Origin: CAVWXT01 sp963759115
Lineage (GTDB): Bacteria > Planctomycetota > Planctomycetia > Pirellulales > Thermoguttaceae
DNA length: 64,000 bases
Direction: 5' to 3'
NCBI GenBank assembly: GCA_963759115.1
Contig: CAVWXT010000001.1
Coordinates: forward strand, 1,240,001-1,304,000
The notes below the pieces were generated by a model, which was not told the origin of the DNA, searched no databases, and saw nothing but the letters and a program-made list of their open reading frames with translations. Positions 39,439-48,596 of this stretch are shown here, piece by piece. The translations under genes and the position numbers were made by a program. Position 1 is the stretch's first letter. Each line of letters begins with the position of its first letter.

Positions 39439-40227
39439 ATGAAGAACCTCTTGACCAGCGCATTCATTGCGGCGCTGACCGCTGTCTGGTTGCCGTTGCC
39501 GGCAGGGGCGCTAACAATCGTTCCCACCTACGTCAACAGCGCCGGCCAGACGTGGGACTCCGTTCGCGAAGGAGTCATCCAACAGGCGATCAACGAGTGG
39601 GATACGGATATCCGTGACAATCAGACGATCAACATTACGTTCGATTTTACGCACGCCGGGACCAGCAGCTACTTGGGACAGTGGTCGGGCGGGTTCGGCG
39701 TGCCGCTCGGAACGGACCTGTATCCCTGGACACCGGGAGTGGCGCAGACGATTCATTTTAATGCCGACTATTTTACCGGCACGAATTATCTCTGGTGGGA
39801 TCCGACGCCCACCACGAGCAACGACCTGCCGTCCGCAGCGTGGGACGCGCTGAGCGTGGCTCGCCACGAGTTGGGACACAGTCTGGGCTTCGTCGCGGAC
39901 TTCTACTACGACAACTTCGGAGGACCTCTGGAAAAAGACAAGTGGACGTCGCACATCACGGGGAGCACGTTTGACCAGGGTGGGCTGAATGTCTCGATGG
40001 CGTCCTCCTCAGACCTCAGTCACGTGTTAGACAGCGGGTCGACGGCCGGCGACCTCATGGTGCCCGCACTGGTTAACGGCGCCCGGCACGACATCAGCGC
40101 TACCGACTTGAACATGCTTCACCTGGCTTATGGATACCAATTGGTGCCCGAACCCTCGACGCTCGTGCTGCTGGCCATCGGCGCCATCAGCGTTTTGTTC
40201 TCGGCCAGGCGTCGCCGCCGACCGTGA
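39439..40227 (+). CDS. PEP-CTERM-anchored zinc metalloprotease
   Basis: A 262-residue secreted protein. Signal peptide MKNLLTSAFIAALTAVWLPL. The zinc motif VARHELGHSLGFVAD provides HExxH with a following Gly, as in metzincin-like proteases; the third ligand may be the Asp or a later residue. The C-terminal VPEPSTLVLLAIGAISVLFS plus an RRRRRP tail is a textbook PEP-CTERM sorting signal (PEP motif, helix, basic cluster) recognised by an exosortase. It therefore probably ends in the outer envelope or extracellular matrix. The substrate is unknown. No operon partner. Confidence 0.88.
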   Translation: MKNLLTSAFIAALTAVWLPLPAGALTIVPTYVNSAGQTWDSVREGVIQQAINEWDTDIRDNQTINITFDFTHAGTSSYLGQWSGGFGVPLGTDLYPWTPGVAQTIHFNADYFTGTNYLWWDPTPTTSNDLPSAAWDALSVARHELGHSLGFVADFYYDNFGGPLEKDKWTSHITGSTFDQGGLNVSMASSSDLSHVLDSGSTAGDLMVPALVNGARHDISATDLNMLHLAYGYQLVPEPSTLVLLAIGAISVLFSARRRRRP

Positions 40228-40559
40228 CTCAAGGGACGCAGAGCATGCCAAGGGCCCCTCGTGGAATCGAGGAAGCGGGCTGCTCAGGTCTTGGTGGTGT
40301 AGTCCCTCTTTGGGGGTGGTAGCGCTGCGTCGCCGTACTCTCGGCAGGAAACGCCCTGCACCAGCCGCTTCAGCATGGCCTGGGGCATCGCTCATGTCAT
40401 TCGGCAGCGGATCGAGAACAGACGCCCAGCCCAGCGTGTCGTCCCGTGGCAAAGGATTGTATTGGCTAGCGCCGTTCGAGATAATGCGGAGCGACGCTTG
40501 GGACCAAGGGGGGCGAAGACGTGCGTCCCCTTTGGCCCGACCATGAATGCGAGCAATCC
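40228..40559. other. Gene-free interval
   Basis: About 330 bases between the protease and the heme A synthase-like gene. No gene or clear structured element is seen. Confidence 0.4.
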
Positions 40560-41021
40560 ATGCGGTCCGTGAGAGTGCTTTCCACCATCGCCGCCGTCGG
40601 GACGTTCTTCGTCGTCGTCTTTGGCAAGATCGTGCGGGTCACCGGGGCCAGCACATCGATACCGGACTGGCCGCTGGCCTTCGGCCGGTTGGTGCCGGAG
40701 ATGACTCCCCTTGTCTTCTGGGAATGGTCCCATCGCTTGCTCGTGCTGATCGTTTTCATCACGGTGGTGGCACTGATCATCCGGGCCGCCCGGCTGCCGG
40801 GGAGGCTGTGGCTGTACTGCGCGATGTCGCTGGTGCTGCTCCTGATTCCCGCCGTGATCGGCGGGCTGTCGATCCTGTACCCGCCGCTGCATTGGGTGTT
40901 CCTCGCGCTTGACCAGGCCTTCGCGATGCTCTTCTACGCGAGCGTGGTCGGTCTTGCCGTGTGGGCGCGCATGGTAGAGGTGGACGCCAGCGGGCGGAGG
41001 ATCGTCCGGCGGTCGTCCTGA
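40560..41021 (+). CDS. ctaA: Compact COX15/CtaA-family protein (half-length heme A synthase-like)
   Basis: A 153-residue protein with four transmembrane helices, equivalent to one half of the usual eight-helix heme A synthase. Family motifs: VRVTGASTSIPDWPLAFGRL (the 'SGLSCPDWP' position), FWEWSHRLLVLIVFI with a heme-ligand His, and YPPLHWVFLALDQAFAMLFY with the second His. The protein would sit in the cytoplasmic membrane and convert heme O to heme A for terminal oxidases. Compact four-helix variants have been described in archaea (Aeropyrum). The gene ends normally, with no sign of the second half downstream, so a compact form is more likely than truncation. Preferred start is 40560 (MRSVRVLSTIAAVG). 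Confidence 0.75.
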   Translation: MRSVRVLSTIAAVGTFFVVVFGKIVRVTGASTSIPDWPLAFGRLVPEMTPLVFWEWSHRLLVLIVFITVVALIIRAARLPGRLWLYCAMSLVLLLIPAVIGGLSILYPPLHWVFLALDQAFAMLFYASVVGLAVWARMVEVDASGRRIVRRSS

Positions 41022-41248
41022 GCGCTTTCATGATCCTGATCGTCGCTCCGACGCCGCAAGGCTATACAGTCCGTCCGGAGAAGCACGCCTGATGCGTCCG
41101 GCAAGGCCTGATACGCGATGCTCGACGTCAGCGATCGGGCGGCGGCCGTTGAAGCCCTGCTCCGCTACCGATTGCGGCCACGGAGTCGGGCTGCGGGACG
41201 CTTCCGGGACCGAGCGAGGATTGGCCGTCGCGTCAATGCGGACGGCGG

Positions 41249-42688
41249 CTAATTGCGGGCCCCACTGCTCTTGGCGGGTTCGGGCCGGGCATTATCCGGC
41301 CGATCCGGCAACCGCAACTCTTCGACATGCTCCCCGACGCTCAAGGCGGCGGAACTGCGGACGAGCCGGTTTCCCAGGATGGAGAGGTTGTCGAAGGTGA
41401 CCTTGCGCACGTCGTGTTGTGCGTCGGCGCCTGCAAGCTGGACGCGATAGCCGCCGGGCCTGCCCGTCACCTCGATGTTGCGGAAAGTCACGTCGCCGAT
41501 GTAGCCGGGGGTCTTGACCTTCATGTACTGGTTCACGGTGGGCCTGAGGCGGACGAGTTCTTGCTGGCCCTCGCCGTTGATGCGAACGTTCTCAACGACA
41601 ACGTCCTCAAGGTGCATCTCCTCGCCCGGCTCAAGAAGAAAGGGCGTCATCGCGAAGTGGACAATATCGAGGTTGCGGAGCCTAATGTTTCGCATGAACG
41701 GCGCACGGCTCTCGTGGCCGAGGAGGAAGACGCGGGCGCGGTCGCACCAAAGGATGCAGTTCTCCACGGTGACGCCCTCGACGTTGTTGTTCGGGACCGT
41801 GGAGTCGAGGCCTTTCAGCGCCACGCAGTCGTCGTCGCTGCGGATGAAGCAGTCGGCGATGAGGATGTCCTGAGAGTTGCAGGGATTGATTCCGTCGTCG
41901 TTCTGCACGCGGGAGTTGCAGATCTTCACGTTGCGGATGGTAACGTGTCGGCTGCCGCGCGGGACGATCGTCCAGTGGGACGAGCCGCGGATGGTGATGC
42001 CGCTTACCTCCACGTTGTTCCCGCGAATGCCCACGGTGACGTTGTACGGTCCCTTGCGCCACGCGTAGTCGTTGCCGTCGAGGATCCCGCGGCCATGAAT
42101 ACGGATATTGTCCCCCTGGGCCGAGACGGCGCCCTTTACTACCGCGCCGCCGGCAAGGTACAGCGTCTGGCCGCTTGCCACGTCAATCCGCCCCGCTTCA
42201 TGAACGCCAGGGCCAAAGTAAAGCACGTTCGCGTCGCCAGGCCTGGGCGCGCCGGCCTCGATCGGGTTGGCGAACAACAGCAACGGCCCTTTCTTGCCGT
42301 CCGGCTCAATGCTCAACTTGCCTGGGGCGTCCAGCGCGAAGGTGAGCTCGTGGTCGCTGTTGAGCACCGGCTGGACACCGGCCGACTGGGGGCGGACTAT
42401 GGTGTCTCGCAGCGACTTCTTCGCAACGATCCGCACCGTCGTTCGGCCGGCCATGTCGAAATTGGCGAACCAGTAAGGTCCTCCGAAATCCCACTCCTTG
42501 CCTGCAAACGGCGGATCGAGCACGCGGGCGGCATATACATCCACCTTCTTCCCGTCGGCCCACACCTCGTAGTCAACCGAGAGCGATTCTCCTGCGGGCG
42601 CCGGGTAGGTAACCACCTCGGCGCAGACCGCAACAGGCGCTAAGCCAATCGCTGCCACAAGAAGCGACAATCCCGTCAATCTGTTCAT
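41249..42688 (-). CDS. Secreted GH28-like polygalacturonase-fold glycosidase
   Basis: A 479-residue exported protein with signal peptide MNRLTGLSLLVAAIGLAPVA. An N-terminal beta domain is followed by a right-handed beta-helix: IRIHGRGILDGNDYAW, then NVKICNSRVQNDDGINP, CNSQDILIADCFIRSDDDCV and ALKG. The paired Asp residues in NDDG and SDDD occupy the positions of the GH28 catalytic aspartates. The related dextranase family GH49 is an alternative because of the N-domain. It probably cleaves pectic or similar glycans outside the cell. It is convergent with the small ctaA gene and divergent from the nitrilase gene. Confidence 0.8.
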   Translation of the reverse strand: MNRLTGLSLLVAAIGLAPVAVCAEVVTYPAPAGESLSVDYEVWADGKKVDVYAARVLDPPFAGKEWDFGGPYWFANFDMAGRTTVRIVAKKSLRDTIVRPQSAGVQPVLNSDHELTFALDAPGKLSIEPDGKKGPLLLFANPIEAGAPRPGDANVLYFGPGVHEAGRIDVASGQTLYLAGGAVVKGAVSAQGDNIRIHGRGILDGNDYAWRKGPYNVTVGIRGNNVEVSGITIRGSSHWTIVPRGSRHVTIRNVKICNSRVQNDDGINPCNSQDILIADCFIRSDDDCVALKGLDSTVPNNNVEGVTVENCILWCDRARVFLLGHESRAPFMRNIRLRNLDIVHFAMTPFLLEPGEEMHLEDVVVENVRINGEGQQELVRLRPTVNQYMKVKTPGYIGDVTFRNIEVTGRPGGYRVQLAGADAQHDVRKVTFDNLSILGNRLVRSSAALSVGEHVEELRLPDRPDNARPEPAKSSGARN

Positions 42689-42982
42689 GATCCGGCCCTC
42701 CAGCTTGGTTCAGCGTAAAATGTCAGCCAGCCAACATTTCCCAGTCACTGCGAGCCCAAAACCGGCCCCGTCTCGCCACGCGAGCCATCGTACCATAGCT
42801 CTGACGCGGCGGCCATCCGGCCCGAAATAAGTGGCCGGGTTTCGCGTATGTGTCTCCAGTCGGTGGGCGACCGACAACCGGCGCAGGAGTAGACGCGAAG
42901 GTCGCCGGCGCGATAGGATATCGTTCTGGTCCGATCGCGGTTGCCGATTGGAATTATCTCCCGAGTTCCTCGGAGCTTTGTC

Positions 42983-44491
42983 ATGAGCCATACCACACAA
43001 ACTCGCATTCGTCGATCCGGCCCGAGCCAGCAGTGGCGTCGGGCAATGTTCGCTTCCCTTGTCATGCTCGCCTTCTGCTCCGTTTTTCGCGTGGCGGAGC
43101 CGGCCGAAACGCAAAGGGCCGAGATCGCGTTGGAGGAGGTGGAACCTTGGTTTCCCTGCACCGAAGCTGCGCCCAAGACCTCCCGCACAGAAAAAAACGA
43201 AGTGGTCGTCGAGGCTAACGGCACGCCGACCTGTTCCGGCGGGTGGCAATTCCGCTTCGTCAACGTGCGCGGCGATCAGGCGTACCGCATCCGCGCGCGG
43301 ACCGAGCATCACGACCTGCCCAATCCTCGTGATTGTCTGGAGGCCCAGGTGCTGTGGGGCAAGTGGGACGCCCGCGACCCGAACTGGGGCATCACGCCCA
43401 TCAATTATCTCGTCCCCAAACGCCGCTCGGCCGACTCGATCGAGTGGGAATGTTGCGCAAAGGCGCCCCCCGGCGCCACCTGCCTCACGGTCCGCTACAC
43501 CTTCCGCTGGTCCGACCGCGGCAGTTCGCGCTGGACGCCGCCAACGATCGAGCCGATCACGCTGCCCGAGTGGAAGCCGGTGAAGATCTGTATTGTCACC
43601 GCCACGCGGCAGACCGCGCAGCGTATTCCGATGCGGCGACTCAGCGATGGCCTGGACCTGCCGAAGGGAGTGGCCGGCCGCGTGGACCTGTGGGGGAGCC
43701 TGATCTCGGCCGCCTGCGCAGAGAAACCGCAGTTGATCGTCACGCCCGAGTTGGTGATTGCAGGCAAGGGGTTCCGAGACGGGGCCGTGACCGTACCCGG
43801 CCCTGCCACGCGGCCGTTCGAGGAAATCGCCCGGCAGAACCGCGTGTGCCTAGTGCTGGGACTCAAGGAGCGCGACGACAAAGCGGTCTACAACAGTGAC
43901 GTGTTGATTTCAGCCGACGGGAAAGTTCAGGGCGTCTACCACAAGGTACACCTGGCCACCGGCGAAGACGCCACGGGCATCACACCGGGCGACGGGTTCC
44001 CCGTGTTCCCCACGCCCCTCGGACGCATCGGCTGCCTGATCTGCATGGACACCATGCTCAGCGAATCGTCTCGCATGTTGGCCTTGGGCGGGGCCGACAT
44101 TATCTGCATGCCGATCATGGGCGACCTCCGCGCCGACCGCTTCTCGCCGGGCCAGCCGATCTTCAACGAGAGCCGCTGGAAGGCGATCATGCGCACCCGC
44201 GCGCTCGACAACCAGGTGTGCATGGTGGTGGCCCGCAACGACGTGCAAGGCAGTTGCATCATCGACCGCAAGGGAGACATCCTCGCTTGGAACGAGGGCG
44301 ACCGGGAGTTCCTCTGCGCCACGCTCCCGGCCGACGACGGCCGCCGTGTGTCCGACGGCAGCGATCTGCGCGAAGTGACCTTCCTGCTCCGCCGCCCGCA
44401 CTTGTACGCTCCGTTCAGCGACCCGCAGAACTTCGGTCCGTTACGCCCGATCGACGAGTTGCCAGCCGCCCCTGTCAGCGGCGGCCGTTGA
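42983..44491 (+). CDS. Exported nitrilase-superfamily carbon-nitrogen hydrolase with extra N-terminal beta domain
   Basis: The start at 42983 has GGAG seven bases upstream and a hydrophobic export segment (MFASLVMLAFCSVFRVAEPA). Residues about 45-190 form a beta-rich domain of unknown role (WQFRFVNVRGDQAYRIRART). The C-terminal catalytic domain carries the E-K-C triad: LIVTPELVIA (Glu), GVYHKVHLATGE (Lys) and GCLICMDTML (Cys). The superfamily hydrolyses amides, nitriles or N-carbamoyl groups; extracytoplasmic members are uncommon. The substrate is unknown. It ends 19 bases before the convergent esterase gene. Confidence 0.85.
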   Translation: MSHTTQTRIRRSGPSQQWRRAMFASLVMLAFCSVFRVAEPAETQRAEIALEEVEPWFPCTEAAPKTSRTEKNEVVVEANGTPTCSGGWQFRFVNVRGDQAYRIRARTEHHDLPNPRDCLEAQVLWGKWDARDPNWGITPINYLVPKRRSADSIEWECCAKAPPGATCLTVRYTFRWSDRGSSRWTPPTIEPITLPEWKPVKICIVTATRQTAQRIPMRRLSDGLDLPKGVAGRVDLWGSLISAACAEKPQLIVTPELVIAGKGFRDGAVTVPGPATRPFEEIARQNRVCLVLGLKERDDKAVYNSDVLISADGKVQGVYHKVHLATGEDATGITPGDGFPVFPTPLGRIGCLICMDTMLSESSRMLALGGADIICMPIMGDLRADRFSPGQPIFNESRWKAIMRTRALDNQVCMVVARNDVQGSCIIDRKGDILAWNEGDREFLCATLPADDGRRVSDGSDLREVTFLLRRPHLYAPFSDPQNFGPLRPIDELPAAPVSGGR

Positions 44492-44510
44492 ACAGAGGAA
44501 GGATAAAGGG

Positions 44511-46913
44511 TCAACGACCATCCATCGCCCGATCTTGCAGCCATCCATAGGTCTTCTCACGCATCACGTTTGAGAACCTGTTATAGTCGTCAGGAGCAAA
44601 TAGCTGAAGACTGTCGGGGGCGCCGTACAGACTATAGATCTTTCTCGCCTGCTCGACAGACAATTTCACATCCTCGGCAATGGCATCCTTGTCCATTAGC
44701 GGTGCAATGACCAATACGGGCCTCGGGGCAATGCAAGCCAATATCTCGTGAAAATCATAGGGGATACGCGCCTCATTGCCGACAAAGAACCCTAACCGCG
44801 GCAACAGGCCGTGCAGATGCGAATAGGCCCTGATCCCTTCGGTGCCCTTGTCCGCAGTGTCCAAACGCATGGGCGTAAAGCCGGCAACAGAAACGACGCC
44901 GGCAATCCGGTCATCCAGTGCGGCCGCATACAAACCAACGGTCGCACCCAGGGAATAGCCCGCCACAAAAATTCGTTTTCGATCAATGCCGTCGAGATTC
45001 GCCAAGGCATCGACGGCTCCTCGCACGTCAACCACCATCTTCCCCATCTTCGACCAGTGGGGATACCGATGATAGAATCGCGTTCCTTCCTCAATCCGGT
45101 TGCCAAAGCCCAGCATATCGTAGGAAAACACGGCGTACCCCCTATCAACCATGGATTGAAACAGGGCCTCAACCTGATGATAGGACGTGAAACCCTTCGA
45201 GTAGTCGTACTCGTGCAGGTAAATGACCGCCGGCGTGTTCTTGGCTTTCAGGTTTCCTTTCTCATCGATCGGATAGTACAGATAACCAAACAACTGATCG
45301 CCAAATCCGTTGTAGGGAGTGATCGCCATCATGCCCATCTTTGCCGTTGCCGGAGGCCGGACAAGAAAGGTGCCGAAACTGTTTTCACCGGTTCCGCCCT
45401 TGCGAATGCGTCGCGGTCCCGGGTTGGTCACTCCCGCGGGCTCTTCGCCCAAAGCCCACTGGAGGTTTCGCTTGATGCCGGCCTTCTTGGCTTCCCAGCC
45501 GGTCACAGTCGCGATCTTGTTGCTGGCCGCATCCGAGTCCAGATCGTCGAGGGTCCTGGCCGGATACTTCTGCGGATCGATCTTCTCTCCACTGAGCTCA
45601 CGCCATTGTTCAAACGAGTAATCATAGAATAGCCTGTTCTCCGGCTTGCGGTTGCTGCGTTGGAAGACGTAATCGAAGAAGTCAATATAGTCTTCCATAT
45701 CCCGCGCACACACGCTGTGCAATCCGTACCGCGATCTGATGGCCAGATTGTTCGGAGCGCCCAGGAAGTCATATACCTTCTGAGTGGCATGATAAGCCTG
45801 TTCAATGCCCCACGGGTTACTGGCTCCTTCGGTGATGGCCGTGCTCAACATCAACCCCCGCGGCGCGATCAGCGCCATGAAGAGGTTTTGATCCACAGGC
45901 AGCTTGTTTTCGCGGCCGGCGAAGAACCTCAATCGCGGGTGCAACCACGCGGGTTGCCCGCAAGCCAATAAGGCGATGTCTTCCACGTCGTAATTGTTCG
46001 AGCAATAGCGCCAGGGCACTTCGGCGCCGGTCCCGCCGCTGCTCGGTATGCACGCCGTGATGCGCTCGTCGAACGCGGCCGCCATGAGCGACAGTTTGCC
46101 GTTTCTGGAATGGCCGGTTATGCCGATCTTGTCTTTATCAATGAAAGAGAGCGTATACAGATAGTCAATGGCCCTGGAGGCGCCGAACGATCTTCTCATA
46201 AGCCGCGTAAAATCATATTTGCCCGCCCATATTTCCGAGTACTGTTCGGTATCGTCTTTGTTGTCAGCCCCGGCATAGACACAACCGACGTAGCCGCGTC
46301 GTACGGCAATCTGGGCCCACTCGCGGTGATTCCATTGTGTCAGGAACACGGGAAAAGGCCCCTTGCCCGGGGGAATCATCAGTTCCATCGTGAGTTTCGC
46401 CCGATTCTCCGGACCGAATGTCAGCTCGACCACGCGAAGGATTGTCTCGCCGTTCTTCTTCTCGCTAAGTATCTCCGCTTTCAGATTGTCGGGCTTGGGG
46501 GGATAGGTGCCCGTGATGTAGTATTCGAGCTGCCTCTTCATCCACTCGCGTTTTTCCGCCCATTGCGCCATCGTCGTTATGGGTATGTTCTTTCCTCCTT
46601 CGTCCAGCAGCAAGGGATCCGGCAGAAACGGGATCGATGGCATCTTCTCGAAATCCGGCGGCAGCTCGCCGGTTCGCGTAAGCCAGTCCTTGAACGTCTC
46701 ATCAAGAAACGAGACGCGGCCATTGCCGGTGCGGTCAGGCGGCAGCAGACGAAGGAGCGTTTCAATCGCCGCCTTTCGCTTGAGCGTATCCTCCGTGGGC
46801 GTGCGCGGCTCTGCGGAAAGGACTTTTCTATCGCAATTAGCCGATAAGCAGGCGATGACGCAAACGGTTGCAATCACACGGTTTCTCAGACGTTGATGAA
46901 GTGCCCTTCGCAT
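44511..46913 (-). CDS. Exported double alpha/beta-hydrolase (CE15-like plus acyl-esterase-like)
   Basis: About 800 residues from the start at 46913, with AAGGA seven bases upstream. The N-terminal region is a signal peptide (NRVIATVCVIACLSANCDRK, possibly lipoprotein-like). The first hydrolase domain has GITGHSRNGKLSLMAAAFDE and CIPSSGGTGAEVPWRY, characteristic of CE15 glucuronoyl esterases. The second has AVIYLHEYDYSKGFTSYHQV, FSYDMLGFGNRIEEG, the nucleophile elbow VAGYSLGATVGLYAAALDD and APRPVLVIAPLMD. Two esterases in one chain would suit de-esterification of xylan-lignin or acetylated glycans outside the cytoplasm. The substrate is inferred from family only. Confidence 0.85.
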   Translation of the reverse strand: MRRALHQRLRNRVIATVCVIACLSANCDRKVLSAEPRTPTEDTLKRKAAIETLLRLLPPDRTGNGRVSFLDETFKDWLTRTGELPPDFEKMPSIPFLPDPLLLDEGGKNIPITTMAQWAEKREWMKRQLEYYITGTYPPKPDNLKAEILSEKKNGETILRVVELTFGPENRAKLTMELMIPPGKGPFPVFLTQWNHREWAQIAVRRGYVGCVYAGADNKDDTEQYSEIWAGKYDFTRLMRRSFGASRAIDYLYTLSFIDKDKIGITGHSRNGKLSLMAAAFDERITACIPSSGGTGAEVPWRYCSNNYDVEDIALLACGQPAWLHPRLRFFAGRENKLPVDQNLFMALIAPRGLMLSTAITEGASNPWGIEQAYHATQKVYDFLGAPNNLAIRSRYGLHSVCARDMEDYIDFFDYVFQRSNRKPENRLFYDYSFEQWRELSGEKIDPQKYPARTLDDLDSDAASNKIATVTGWEAKKAGIKRNLQWALGEEPAGVTNPGPRRIRKGGTGENSFGTFLVRPPATAKMGMMAITPYNGFGDQLFGYLYYPIDEKGNLKAKNTPAVIYLHEYDYSKGFTSYHQVEALFQSMVDRGYAVFSYDMLGFGNRIEEGTRFYHRYPHWSKMGKMVVDVRGAVDALANLDGIDRKRIFVAGYSLGATVGLYAAALDDRIAGVVSVAGFTPMRLDTADKGTEGIRAYSHLHGLLPRLGFFVGNEARIPYDFHEILACIAPRPVLVIAPLMDKDAIAEDVKLSVEQARKIYSLYGAPDSLQLFAPDDYNRFSNVMREKTYGWLQDRAMDGR

Positions 46914-47005
46914 AAAACATCCTTTCTTTGGATGCCGACAACCGACGGACATTGTGAACGTGCGCAACGCCCCCGATCTTAGCGGGGACGCCGATCGCGG
47001 TCAAG

Positions 47006-47115
47006 AATGGCCCGTAGAAGCAGCATCTTGCCGCTTCACGCCTGTTTCGAGAGCCGCAGGTACCGACGACGACGCGGCAAGATGCCGCGTCTACGTGGGC
47101 CGTGAACGCTTACGC
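47006..47115. repeat. Interspersed palindromic repeat (GCGGCAAGATGCCGC family), second copy
   Basis: Contains GTAGAAGCAGCATCTTGCCG on the left and GCGGCAAGATGCCGCGTCTA on the right, followed by CCGTGAACGCTTAC. It matches the element at 12331-12430. It lies upstream of the esterase gene and of the Cys-rich small gene, in a 367-base gene-free stretch. Confidence 0.75.
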
Positions 47116-47280
47116 GGACGTCCGACACACCTTGGTAAGTGCGCTGCGGGTTGACGCTTGCGGGCCGGTGGAGTACGTTGACCCTATGGGATCGCCCAAA
47201 ACAGCGTTGTGGGTTGTTGCGGGCAGCATGACGGGGCGAGGTACTATGGCAATTCCCAATCCTATCGAGGAGAGTGTGGC

Positions 47281-47676
47281 ATGGGCGAGTCAAGCGATAA
47301 GAAGTCCTTCGAGTTTGAGATGCTTAAGCGGTATGGCGCCCGATGGGCCGTGTTGGCGGCCATGACGACCGCAATGACCCGAAAGGGCATCGCGGTGCCC
47401 CGCGAGGTCTTCCAGGCACTTCAGACCGCGCGGAGCAAAATCGAATCCGGCTGCTTCTCGACGTGCGAGGCCAGTTGTGACCTCTCCCAGGTCGAGGGGC
47501 CGCTCTTCTCCCAAGGTTATCTGCTCGATCAGCAGGATTTCCAGCAGTGGAGCGACCTCCTTTCCGAGGCCATACAGGGGAAACTGGACTATCAGCGGAT
47601 CATGGGCATTCCGGCCTTCGACCCGATCAAGAACGACTGCGGATTCCTGCGGTGCGGCTGCTCCTCGTCGGGCTGA
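47281..47676 (+). CDS. Cys-rich hypothetical protein
   Basis: A 131-residue protein. The start at 47281 (MGESSDKKSFEFEMLKRYGA) has GAGGAGAG about 7 bases upstream. The middle is helical (RWAVLAAMTTAMTRKGIAVP). Two cysteine clusters, SGCFSTCEASCDLSQVEG and NDCGFLRCGCSSSG at the very end, suggest metal binding or disulfides. No family is recognised. It sits alone on the plus strand, convergent with the next gene. Confidence 0.65.
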   Translation: MGESSDKKSFEFEMLKRYGARWAVLAAMTTAMTRKGIAVPREVFQALQTARSKIESGCFSTCEASCDLSQVEGPLFSQGYLLDQQDFQQWSDLLSEAIQGKLDYQRIMGIPAFDPIKNDCGFLRCGCSSSG

Positions 47677-47760
47677 GTTCAGCGCCGTTCCCTTTGCGCA
47701 ACTTCTACGTTGGCTGGCAGTCACGGGTCGGCTGAGTATTCTGACCCTACGGGACAACAG

Positions 47761-48471
47761 CTATCGCCAGTTGTACCACCCATCTCTGAACTCGCAGAAC
47801 CCAGAGAAGGCAAGAGTCGAGAATTCGTTCTCCTGGCCATCCCCTCTTCGGTGACGCCATTGAAAGTGCACGCGGTGGCCGTGCGGCAACGTCTTCCAGT
47901 ATGTTGCCGCCCACGGGCCCACCTCTTCGACCCGGATCGACCGAAGATCGAGTTCACACTGTAGCATGTCGAGGTAACGCAAGTACTTCTCCACGCGCCA
48001 GGACGTCATGCCGGTGAGTGTGCCTATTCGCGTGTCATCATCAAGTTCTTCGGTCACCAAAAGCGACCAGTCCGGCGCTGCAAAGGCTTGCCAGACCTCT
48101 CCGCCTTCCTGGGTCAGTTGATAGTAAGTGCAGGACGGATTGTGCCGCGGCGTCGGCTCTGCCAGGGCGGCGACGATCATTTGCCTATCCAACACGATCG
48201 GCCGCTCATCGCGGATGCCCTCAATCAACCTTTCTCCGACAAGCTGAATCAACACCTCGACCAAGTCGTCGTGGTTCAATCCGTGCCCCGGCTTGTTGAA
48301 CATTTCCTCGATGTCGTGCCGCTCCTGATATTTCGTGGCATCGAGAAAGGCCAGTGGACAAGCCCATTCCACTACCGTTTGGAGCAACCAGTATTCGGCA
48401 CGACTTAGGCGGGGTTGCATTGGGCGGCCAGTGATAGGGGCAACCGAAGGATCAACAAAGCCGTCGCGCAC
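47761..48471 (-). CDS. Hypothetical soluble protein
   Basis: Up to 236 residues; an internal start at 48420 (MQPRLSRAEYWLLQTVVEWA) is also possible. The N-terminal part has winged-helix-like segments (DDLVEVLIQLVGERLIEGIR; TYYQLTQEGGEVWQAFAAPD). The C-terminal half is beta-rich (HRVHFQWRHRRGDGQENEFS). The 'YYQLTQEGG' wing suggests a DNA-binding fold, but no named family is recognised. It follows the Cys-rich gene tail-to-tail. Confidence 0.55.
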   Translation of the reverse strand: MRDGFVDPSVAPITGRPMQPRLSRAEYWLLQTVVEWACPLAFLDATKYQERHDIEEMFNKPGHGLNHDDLVEVLIQLVGERLIEGIRDERPIVLDRQMIVAALAEPTPRHNPSCTYYQLTQEGGEVWQAFAAPDWSLLVTEELDDDTRIGTLTGMTSWRVEKYLRYLDMLQCELDLRSIRVEEVGPWAATYWKTLPHGHRVHFQWRHRRGDGQENEFSTLAFSGFCEFRDGWYNWR

Positions 48472-48596
48472 TGAGTGTCAACGAGAAGCGTTCGCCTGGA
48501 TAGACGGATTACTGTGGCCAACTCCCCGTCCTCCGAAGGCCAAGTCTACACCTTCTCATGCCGGTCGTGCAACCCGGTGACGAGTACCCAATGCGG

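Noticed and set aside
40560..41021. Treating the CtaA-like gene as a truncated pseudogene
   Set aside because: The frame is intact with four complete helices, both His ligands and a normal stop. No remnant of a second half follows.
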